From Streptomyces sindenensis (lineage in GTDB: Bacteria > Actinomycetota > Actinomycetes > Streptomycetales > Streptomycetaceae): a stretch of 64,000 nucleotides of DNA. The stretch covers positions 39,720 to 103,719 of the forward strand of contig NZ_BMSG01000029.1 of NCBI RefSeq assembly GCF_014649035.1. Reading direction: 5' to 3'. The notes under the pieces were generated by a model, which was given only the letters and a program-made list of their open reading frames with translations, made no database searches and had not been told where the DNA came from. Below are positions 58,256-64,000 of this stretch, in pieces; the stretch's first letter is position 1; each line of letters begins with the position of its first letter. A program made the position numbers and the translations under genes.

Positions 58256-59505
58256 GGCTGCTGCTTCTTCCGGCGCATGCTGAGCAGGAACCCGATCCCG
58301 GTGCCGGCGAGCAGCCCGATGCCGATCAGCCACCCCAGGCTCAGCCCGCCGTCGTCGCTGTCGGTGCCGCTGGAGGGCTGCGGACCGGTCGGCGTCGGGG
58401 AGGGGAGGGCGGTGGCGGCCGGGGCGGGCCCCATCGAGTTGAGCTGCTTGACGAGGTCGACGCCGCCGAAGCTGCGGGCGTCGGCGCCGGTGGCGTGCGC
58501 GGCGAGGATCAGCTGCCCGGTGGCGGCCGGGCCGCCCTGCCTCGCCCAGCCGTTGGCGTTCTTCTCCAGCCAGGCCACCGACGCCTCGGCCTTGTCCGTG
58601 TGCCCGGAGGCGGCGAGCGCGACGACCGCGTCGGCGGTGTTGCCGTAGTCGGGCTGCGGAGCGGAGTCCTCGGCGCCCGGCATCGGGGCCTGCTCCAGAT
58701 ACGGCTGCTTCTTCAGCGTGGCCGCGAGGAAGGAGGCGCCGTTCTGGGCGCTCTGCTCCGGGCTGAGGTCGTCGCCCTTCGTGCAGGAGGGGTCCTTGAC
58801 CGCGTTGGACGTGCCGGCGGCGATGCCCTTGCCCATCAGACCGAGCACGGAGGCCGCGGTGGCGTCCATGTTGGCGGTCAGCTCGCCCTTCTTGCCCGGC
58901 TGGTAGGCGAACGCGCCGCCGTCCTTCTTCCCGCAGGCGATCGCCAGGGACTGGAGCGCGGTGTACGGGGTGCTGCCGTTCTTGGTGGTGAGCTCGTTGA
59001 CCGGGACGCCGGTGCGGGCGAGCGCGCCGATGACGATGGAGGTGGAGTTCGCGTCGGACGGGCTGCCCGGGTTGTAGCCCCAGCCGCCGTCCTCGTTCTG
59101 CACGGACTTCAGCCAGTCGGCCCCGTTGTTGGCGTCCTCGCGGCGCTGGTTGATCTCGACGAGGGCCTGGACGGCGATGGCGGTGGCGTTGGTGTCCATC
59201 ACCGTCGAGGCGTCGCAGGGCTTGGAGGTGTCGGCCCGGTACGAGGTGAACGCCCCGCTGTCGCACTGCTGGCCCGCCAGCCAGTCGACCGCCTGGGTCG
59301 ACGGCGTGACGTACTCGATCTTCTGCGCGAGGAAGGCGAGCGACTGCCGCCACACCCCGTCGTAGGTGGGGTCCGTGGTGCCGTAGAGCCCGGCCGGCAG
59401 TTCCGCCGACGGAGAGGGGCTCGGTGCGGCGACCGCCACGGGGGCGGCGGCGCCCAGGAGCACGGCGGTGGTCGCGAGCGCGGCTGCGCTGCGGCGTACG
59501 GTCAT
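58252..59505 (-). CDS. Secreted, membrane-anchored alpha/alpha-barrel repeat protein
   Basis: A 417-residue exported protein, first gene of the ECF operon. Signal peptide at residues 1-27, then prenyltransferase/squalene-oxidase-type alpha-helical repeats (SLAFLAQKIEYVTPSTQAVD, STVMDTNATAIAVQALVEIN, ADWLKSVQNEDGGWGYNPGS, DANSTSIVIGALARTG, YTALQSLAIACGKKDGGAFA, DATAASVLGLMGKGIA, NTADAVVALAASGHTDKAEA), and a C-terminal membrane helix (LGWLIGIGLLAGTGIGFLLS) with RRKKQQP. The same alpha6/alpha6 barrel forms the large domain of transcobalamin. GGAGAGG precedes the ATG. The probable riboswitch lies just upstream. Confidence 0.85.
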   Translation of the reverse strand: MTVRRSAAALATTAVLLGAAAPVAVAAPSPSPSAELPAGLYGTTDPTYDGVWRQSLAFLAQKIEYVTPSTQAVDWLAGQQCDSGAFTSYRADTSKPCDASTVMDTNATAIAVQALVEINQRREDANNGADWLKSVQNEDGGWGYNPGSPSDANSTSIVIGALARTGVPVNELTTKNGSTPYTALQSLAIACGKKDGGAFAYQPGKKGELTANMDATAASVLGLMGKGIAAGTSNAVKDPSCTKGDDLSPEQSAQNGASFLAATLKKQPYLEQAPMPGAEDSAPQPDYGNTADAVVALAASGHTDKAEASVAWLEKNANGWARQGGPAATGQLILAAHATGADARSFGGVDLVKQLNSMGPAPAATALPSPTPTGPQPSSGTDSDDGGLSLGWLIGIGLLAGTGIGFLLSMRRKKQQP

Positions 59506-59524
59506 GGCTGGCTGGGCCTCTCCT

Positions 59525-59740
59525 GCGAGGGCCGGACTCCCCGGGCGCACGAGGGCACCGGGCTCCGGCCCCGTATGCCTCGACGGTGCCGGCCACCGGG
59601 GTTCCGGTGGCCCGAGCCGGTCACGCTCCGCGGAGGGCGGTCCGGCTGCCGTCGGACGGACGGGTCACGGCTGGGGCGCTGCGCCGGACGGTGTCCGGCT
59701 TCCCCCTGTACGGGCATGATGACGACCTGCCCACTCTACC
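59525..59740 (-). promoter_or_regulatory. Probable cobalamin riboswitch
   Basis: The minus strand has the landmarks of an adenosylcobalamin riboswitch: GTACAGGGGGAAGCCGG (near 59712-59696), a CCGTCCGGCGC stretch, GCAGCGCCCCAGCCGTGA (near 59682-59665) and the later AGTCCGGCC (near 59541-59533) that resembles the B12 box. It ends about 20 bp before the first gene of the ECF operon. Its presence suggests that the operon is repressed by cobalamin. Confidence 0.72.
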
Positions 59741-59961
59741 GGGCCGTAGGGGAGGGGCCGGGGGCGCACGTGGCGATGTACGTCACCGACGTCGCCCCTG
59801 GTGGGGGCTCGGACGGCGGCGTACGTCACCGGGGCACGGGCCGCGACGGGACACGACGGGGCGGCCGTGCGGGCCACGCCGGGGCGGGACGGTGCGGGAC
59901 GGGGTGCGGGCCACGACGGGGCGGGACGGTGCGCGGGCCGCGACGGGCGGGACGTCACCCG

Positions 59962-60080
59962 GCTCGGGACGTCACACGGCGATGTACGTCACCGGGCTCG
60001 GGACGTCACACGGCGACGCACGCCACCCGGCTCGGGACGTCACCCGGCTCGGGACATCACACGGCGATGTACGTCACCGG
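59962..60080 (-). repeat. Tandem copies of the end of the MBL-fold gene
   Basis: 34-bp units (gctcgggacgtcacacggcg...) at 59962-59995, 59996-60029, a half unit at 60030-60046, and 60047-60080. The last unit contains the real stop and final codons (PVTYIAV) of the metallo-beta-lactamase-fold gene; the others repeat that 3' end downstream. A related 16-mer occurs again near 59769. Nothing else is encoded in 59746-60056. Confidence 0.88.
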
Positions 60081-61118
60081 GGGCCCGCCCGGGACGGCCT
60101 CCGCGCGGCCGAGCTTCACGAGCCGCCGCAGATGGGACTCGGCCTCCGACACGGCGATGGACCGCGAGCCGTGCGGGATCTGCTCCCAGGGCCGGTTCCA
60201 CTCCATCCGCTCGGCGAGCTGCCACGGAGTGAGGGGCGTGGCGAGCAGGGCGAGGAGCCCGCTCAGCCGCTCCTTGTGGTGGTCCAGCAGCTCCCGCGCC
60301 CGCCCGCCCGCATCGGTGAAGGCGTGCTGGTGCGCGGGCAGCACCTCGGCCACCCCGAGCCGGCCGATCCGCTCCAGCGAGGCGAGATAGTCGCCCAGCG
60401 GATCGGTGACGGCGGTGTCGTCCGGGTCCTCGTACAGCCCGATGTGCGGACTGATCTCCGGCAGCAGGTGATCGCCGGAGAACAGCCGCCCGTTCCCGAC
60501 CAGCCCGGCGGGATGCCGCTCCTCCAGATGGAGGCAGACGTGGCCCGGAGTGTGCCCGGGCGTCCGGACAGCACGCAGTTTCCGCCCGGCGAGATCGAGC
60601 AGCTCGCCGGGGACGATCTCCCGGTCCGGCAGGGCGGCACGCAGCCCGGGCAGGGTCCGCAGCCGCCCCCCGCCGCGGGCGGCGCGGAGCGGGGCGAGGT
60701 GGTCGTCCGGCGCGCCGACGGCGGCGAGCTTGCGGACGAGGTAGTCGAGCCAGGTGCCGGGCTCGGACTCCCGCGTGCGGCGGACGATCGCGGTGTCGGC
60801 CTCGTGCATCGCGATCCAGGCCCCGGACGCCTCGCGAACCTGTCCGGAGAGGCCGTGGTGGTCGGGGTGGTGGTGGGTGATGACGACGCCGTGGATGTCG
60901 CTGACGGCGGTGCCGAGGGCGGTGAGCCCGGCGACGAGGGTGTCCCAGGAGGCGGGATCGTCCCACCCGGTGTCGATGAGGACGGGCCCGCGGTCGGTGT
61001 CGAGGAGGTGGACCAGGGTGTGCCCGAGGGGGTTGTCCGGGATGGGCACCCTGATGCTGTGGACGCCCCCGCCGTGATCGGCCACCCGCGTCCCGGTCCC
61101 GTGAGTCACCTGTGCCAT
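60057..61118 (-). CDS. Metallo-beta-lactamase-fold hydrolase
   Basis: A 353-residue hydrolase of the MBL superfamily. The metal motif THHHPDHHGL (H-x-H-x-D-H) is at about residues 80-89, followed by VRTPGHTPGHVCLHL and FSGDHLLPE, with a final His in LPAHQHAF. It is longer than the minimal MBL fold by a C-terminal winged-helix-like region (LLALLATPLTPWQLAERMEW, SEAESHLRRLVKLGRAEAVP). Related proteins hydrolyse thioesters or lactones. It is divergent from the aldehyde dehydrogenase gene across a region with palindromes. Upstream of the ATG: AAGGGGAGCCC. Confidence 0.92.
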   Translation of the reverse strand: MAQVTHGTGTRVADHGGGVHSIRVPIPDNPLGHTLVHLLDTDRGPVLIDTGWDDPASWDTLVAGLTALGTAVSDIHGVVITHHHPDHHGLSGQVREASGAWIAMHEADTAIVRRTRESEPGTWLDYLVRKLAAVGAPDDHLAPLRAARGGGRLRTLPGLRAALPDREIVPGELLDLAGRKLRAVRTPGHTPGHVCLHLEERHPAGLVGNGRLFSGDHLLPEISPHIGLYEDPDDTAVTDPLGDYLASLERIGRLGVAEVLPAHQHAFTDAGGRARELLDHHKERLSGLLALLATPLTPWQLAERMEWNRPWEQIPHGSRSIAVSEAESHLRRLVKLGRAEAVPGGPPVTYIAV

Positions 61119-61150
61119 GGGCTCCCCTTCTCCGCTCGGGCCTCCACTGT

Positions 61151-61167
61151 AACGAGAACTCGTTCCA
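61151..61167. promoter_or_regulatory. KstR-like palindrome between MBL-fold and aldehyde dehydrogenase genes
   Basis: AACGAG-AA-CTCGTT is a perfect palindrome (61151-61164). In the frame 61154-61167, GAGAACTCGTTCCA fits TnnAACnnGTTnnA except at the first base. The core AGAACTCGTT is shared with the P450-side motif read on the other strand. It lies 33 bp upstream of the MBL start. Confidence 0.5.
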
Positions 61168-61243
61168 GTGGTAGCCCGGGCCTACCAAATCGCCGGGGTG
61201 CGAAGGCCGTTGACGCCGCGACCCCCGTGGACTACTGAAACAG

Positions 61244-61259
61244 GAACTGGTATCAGTTC
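61244..61259. promoter_or_regulatory. Palindrome upstream of aldehyde dehydrogenase gene
   Basis: GAACTG-GTAT-CAGTTC is a perfect 6-4-6 palindrome 65 bp before the ATG. It is related to but differs from the KstR motif. Confidence 0.5.
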
Positions 61260-61323
61260 TGACGAGCAGTCAGTTGAAGGTGTCCGGGTGCAGGGGTGTA
61301 CGGATTCACGGGAGGCGACGGCC

Positions 61324-62793
61324 ATGACGGAACGTACGGAGCTGGTGGAGCACGGACGCCTGTTCATCGGCGGGGAGTTCACCGATCCGCTCTCCACCGA
61401 GGTCATCGAGGTGATCTCCCCGCACACCGAACAGGTCATAGGCCGCGTGCCGCACGCATCGGAGGCGGACGTGGACCGGGCGGTCGCGGCGGCCCGCCGG
61501 GCCTTCGACGTGGGCCCGTGGCCCCGGATGGCGCTGGACGAGCGGATCGCGGTGATCACCCGGATCAAGGACGCCTTCGCCGTACGCCACGAGGATTTCG
61601 CACGCCTGATCAGCGCGCAGAACGGCACGCCGTACAGTGCGAGCGTCATGGTGCAGGCGCTGGCCGCGATGATGGTCTGGGACTCGGCGATCACGGTGGC
61701 GCGGACGTTCCCGTACGAGGAACGGCGCGACGGCGTCCTCGGCCCGCTCCTGGTACGCCGCGAACCGGTGGGCGTGGTGGCGGCGGTCGTCCCGTGGAAC
61801 GTCCCGCAGTTCACGGCGGCGGCGAAGCTGGCCCCGGCGCTGCTGGCGGGCTGCACGGCGGTGCTGAAGGTCTCCCCGGAAACCCCGCTGGACGCCTACC
61901 TCTTGGCCGAGGTGGCAGAAGAGGCGGGCCTGCCGCCCGGGGTCCTCTCCATCCTCCCGGCCGACCGGGAGGTGAGTGAGTACCTGGTGGGCCACCGGGA
62001 CGTGGACAAGGTCTCCTTCACCGGCTCGGTGGCGGCCGGCCGCCGCGTGATGGAGGTGGCCTCGCGCAACCTGACCCGCGTCACCCTGGAGCTGGGCGGC
62101 AAGTCGGCGGCGGTGATCCTGCCGGACGCGGACCTGGAGGCGGCGGTGGCGGGCATCGTCCCGTTCGCCTGGATGATCAACGGCCAGGCGTGCGTGGCGC
62201 AGACGCGGATCCTGGCACCGCGCTCCCGCTACGACGAGATGGCGGAGGCGTTCGCGGCAGCGGCAGGAGCACTCCGCGTGGGCGACCCCCTGGACCCGGC
62301 AACGGAACTGGGCCCGCTGGTGGCCAGGCGCCAGCAGCAACGTTCCCTGGACTACATCAGGTTGGGTCAGGAGGAGGGCGCCAAGATCCTGACAGGGGGC
62401 AACGTGCCCGCCTCCCAGGAGCGCGGCTGGTACGTCGAACCCACCCTCTTCGGCTCGGTCGACAACTCGATGCGCATCGCCCGGGAGGAGATCTTCGGCC
62501 CGGTGATCTGCCTGATCCCGTACGGAGACGAGGCCGAGGCCGTCCGCATCGCCGACGACTCGCCGTACGGCCTGAGCGGCAGCGTCTGGACGGCGGACAC
62601 GGAACGCGGCATCGACATCGCCCGCCGCATCCGCACGGGCACGTACAGCGTGAACACGTTCAGCCTCGACATGCTCGGCCCGTTCGGTGGCTACAAGAAC
62701 TCGGGCCTGGGCCGCGAGTTCGGCCCCGAGGGCTACGGCGAGTTCTTCGAGCACAAGATGATCCACCTGCCCGCCGGCTACCGGGAGGCGTGA
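61324..62793 (+). CDS. Aldehyde dehydrogenase
   Basis: A 489-residue NAD(P)+-dependent aldehyde dehydrogenase. Key residues: the NAD-binding PWNVPQFTAAAKLAPALLAG, the catalytic Glu in TLELGGKSAAV and catalytic Cys in MINGQACVAQTRIL, then EIFGPV and FGGYKNSGLGRE. It resembles the group acting on bulky hydrophobic or steroid side-chain aldehydes, but this is not certain. GGAGG is nine bases before the ATG at 61324. It is followed by and overlaps a ferredoxin gene (TGATG). Confidence 0.93.
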   Translation: MTERTELVEHGRLFIGGEFTDPLSTEVIEVISPHTEQVIGRVPHASEADVDRAVAAARRAFDVGPWPRMALDERIAVITRIKDAFAVRHEDFARLISAQNGTPYSASVMVQALAAMMVWDSAITVARTFPYEERRDGVLGPLLVRREPVGVVAAVVPWNVPQFTAAAKLAPALLAGCTAVLKVSPETPLDAYLLAEVAEEAGLPPGVLSILPADREVSEYLVGHRDVDKVSFTGSVAAGRRVMEVASRNLTRVTLELGGKSAAVILPDADLEAAVAGIVPFAWMINGQACVAQTRILAPRSRYDEMAEAFAAAAGALRVGDPLDPATELGPLVARRQQQRSLDYIRLGQEEGAKILTGGNVPASQERGWYVEPTLFGSVDNSMRIAREEIFGPVICLIPYGDEAEAVRIADDSPYGLSGSVWTADTERGIDIARRIRTGTYSVNTFSLDMLGPFGGYKNSGLGREFGPEGYGEFFEHKMIHLPAGYREA

Positions 62794-63026
62794 TGGGCGA
62801 CCGCTGGCACGTGGAGGTCGACCGCTCGGTCTGCATCGGCTCCGGCATGTGCGTCAACCACGCGGGCGACGCCTTCCACCTGGACTCGGCCCGCCAGTCC
62901 CACCCGACGACGGAGAACCGCGACGCGGACGAACACGTCCTGGCGGCGGCGGAGGGCTGCCCGGTGGAGGCGATCACGCTGAGGCTGGCGGGGTCGGGGG
63001 AGGTGGTGTTCCCGCCGGAGGAGTGA
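62793..63026 (+). CDS. P450-type ferredoxin (3Fe-4S)
   Basis: A 77-residue ferredoxin. Iron-sulfur ligands are CIGSGMCVNHAGDAF (C-x5-C) and AAEGCPVEAITL (C followed by P), the three-Cys pattern of 3Fe-4S ferredoxins that serve actinobacterial P450s. It overlaps the aldehyde dehydrogenase stop. A P450 partner could be the CYP125-like protein encoded 10 kb to the left. Confidence 0.92.
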   Translation: MGDRWHVEVDRSVCIGSGMCVNHAGDAFHLDSARQSHPTTENRDADEHVLAAAEGCPVEAITLRLAGSGEVVFPPEE

Positions 63027-63055
63027 CCCGTTTCCAGTCTCGCTCTTCTCCGTGG

Positions 63056-63460
63056 CTACGAGGCTTGGGAAACTAGCCCAACGCGCGCTGCGACGAGACT
63101 TACCGTGCGCGCCCGAAAAGTAGCTGAGCTGCCCTCCGACGTGATGGTAACCATCAGAGTTTCATCTGTTTTGCGCCGGATGGAAACTTCCTTGCACCCG
63201 GGATCTGCCCATCCCTGGATGTCTAGTTCATGCACTCCGGAAAAGAAGAGGTAGAAGGTGAAGGAGTTGTAGTCCTTATCCATCCAATCGGGCCTGATGC
63301 GCTCCGGGGTCTGGGCAGTTTGGAAGCCCAGAGTGATGCTGTCTTTCCGCTCATCTGCAAGCATGTGGAAGAGGTCGCAGCGGCTGAGGTCGGGTCCCTC
63401 GTCGTACAAGCTATAGATGGATTGAGGGTCATCGAGGAAGCTGGGCCAATCAGCGGTCAT
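63056..63460 (-). CDS. Imm50-like immunity protein (copy 1)
   Basis: A 134-residue protein of the Imm50 family: WPSFLDDPQSIYSLYD near the start, then SFTFYLFFSGVHELDIQGWA, and a strand-rich second half ending RARTVSLVAARVGL. The family contains immunity proteins of polymorphic toxin systems, though no toxin gene is seen here. It overlaps the next gene by 11 bp. The AT-richer codon use differs from the rest of the window. Confidence 0.72.
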   Translation of the reverse strand: MTADWPSFLDDPQSIYSLYDEGPDLSRCDLFHMLADERKDSITLGFQTAQTPERIRPDWMDKDYNSFTFYLFFSGVHELDIQGWADPGCKEVSIRRKTDETLMVTITSEGSSATFRARTVSLVAARVGLVSQAS

Positions 63461-64000
63461 AGAAATTGCTCACATGGGTGTCGGGGATGGAGGAAAATCT
63501 GCGCGCATCGATTGGACGCAGGAAGCTGTGAGGAACCTCCTCTGATCCAGATTCGGTAGCTTGGAAGGAGCTGATATGGCCGATGGTGAGGGAATTGCTG
63601 CAATTGAATTGGATTTCTAGACCTGCGCCACTGATGTTCGTTTGAATTGTCCAGTCGTTCAGGAAGGAAATGTCGATGTCAACGAAAGTTGAAGGAATCC
63701 AACCATGCACCGTAAGGTCATCGACAGCTGCAAACTGAAGATGAGCCTGCAGGGTGTTGTGCCCCAGTGTGGACCATTCGGGCGGGGCGTATTCCGGATA
63801 TTCAGGAAAGTCGATCCGAGTCGTCAATGCAGGCCCGCGCCAGTCGATGTGAAATGACCTCAGGCGTACAGATTTCAGAGGCGGAATGGTGGAGTAGAAA
63901 GAACCTAGAGGGTGCGGGTTTCGTAGTAGATCAGCCCAGTGAGGTTTTCTCAGCGAAATGATCTTCGCGAAGCGGGCTGAACCATGTTGATCGGGTCCGA
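63450..64000 (-). CDS. Imm50-like immunity protein (copy 2), 5' end unclear or beyond window
   Basis: At least 150 codons of a second Imm50-like protein: KPHWADLLRNPHPLGSFYST, VRLRSFHIDWRGPALTTRID, NTLQAHLQFAAVDDLTVHGW and ISGAGLEIQFNCSNSLTIGH. The block LQFAAVDDLTVHGW aligns with LFFSGVHELDIQGW of copy 1, so the two are tandem paralogs. No ATG or GTG in frame occurs between the conserved N-terminus and the window end; a TTG at 63827 is internal to the conserved region. The true start probably lies beyond position 64000. Confidence 0.6.
   Translation of the reverse strand, partial: GPDQHGSARFAKIISLRKPHWADLLRNPHPLGSFYSTIPPLKSVRLRSFHIDWRGPALTTRIDFPEYPEYAPPEWSTLGHNTLQAHLQFAAVDDLTVHGWIPSTFVDIDISFLNDWTIQTNISGAGLEIQFNCSNSLTIGHISSFQATESGSEEVPHSFLRPIDARRFSSIPDTHVSNFYDR

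Noticed and set aside
59962..60080. CRISPR or telomere-like array
   Set aside because: No unique spacers; the units equal the 3' end of the MBL-fold gene.

Overview
This is a high-GC actinobacterial chromosome segment, almost certainly Streptomyces. Third codon positions are strongly GC, GTG starts and 4-bp start/stop overlaps are common, and the gene families are typical of Streptomyces: homodimeric aceE next to a DUF3052 gene and an AhpE-like peroxiredoxin, DUF1023 hydrolases, an I36 inhibitor, and a GT87/PAP2 fusion. About 60 protein genes, one tRNA, one small integrated element and one probable cobalamin riboswitch can be supported.

Layout. 1-13 kb: end of a sensor kinase gene preceded by a small acidic membrane protein, a MerR/aldo-keto reductase pair, a DUF1023 hydrolase with an acyltransferase, a NarL-type two-component system, a DUF4429/SHOCT protein, a second DUF1023 hydrolase, and a divergent TetR/MFS pair. 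13-18 kb: secreted I36 protein, aceE, DUF3052 protein, peroxiredoxin. 18-27.2 kb: a Ter (tellurium/stress) locus with four TerD-superfamily genes and a TerC/DUF475 membrane protein. It includes the Ter-linked metabolite module: a CitE-like lyase, an 851-residue phosphoribosyltransferase-TRSP-StiP-PELOTA fusion, and a HAD phosphatase. 27.2-30.5 kb: O-methyltransferase, FmdB zinc ribbon, coiled-coil membrane protein and a DUF4097 lipoprotein.

30.6-33.6 kb: tRNA-Val(TAC) with a 2.9-kb integrated element bounded by a 37-bp repeat of the tRNA 3' end. It holds a truncated tyrosine integrase, a GntR remnant, a YdcF-type gene and a McrA-like HNH endonuclease. 33.7-48.5 kb: ordinary accessory and housekeeping genes (inositol-phosphatase-like protein with altered metal ligands, histidine phosphatase, DedA, Cu/Zn SOD-like lipoprotein-like secreted protein, DoxX, secreted HNH nuclease, FetB-type permease, HAD phosphatase, peptidoglycan-binding protein, MFS exporter with a C-terminal winged helix, GNAT, serpin). 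48.7-50.8 kb: GT87/PAP2 membrane enzyme.

51-63 kb holds the two most interesting systems. The first is a CYP125-like P450 divergent from a FadA5-like steroid thiolase, with a metallo-beta-lactamase-fold protein and an aldehyde dehydrogenase-ferredoxin pair further along. KstR-like operator motifs lie in both divergent intergenic regions. Between these is a five-gene operon behind a probable cobalamin riboswitch. It encodes two membrane-anchored secreted proteins that resemble the two halves of animal transcobalamin, then CbiQ-like, double-ATPase and S-component subunits of an ECF transporter. I read it as a corrinoid capture and import system. The right end (63.0-64.0 kb) is AT-richer and carries two tandem Imm50-like immunity genes, the second running off the window.
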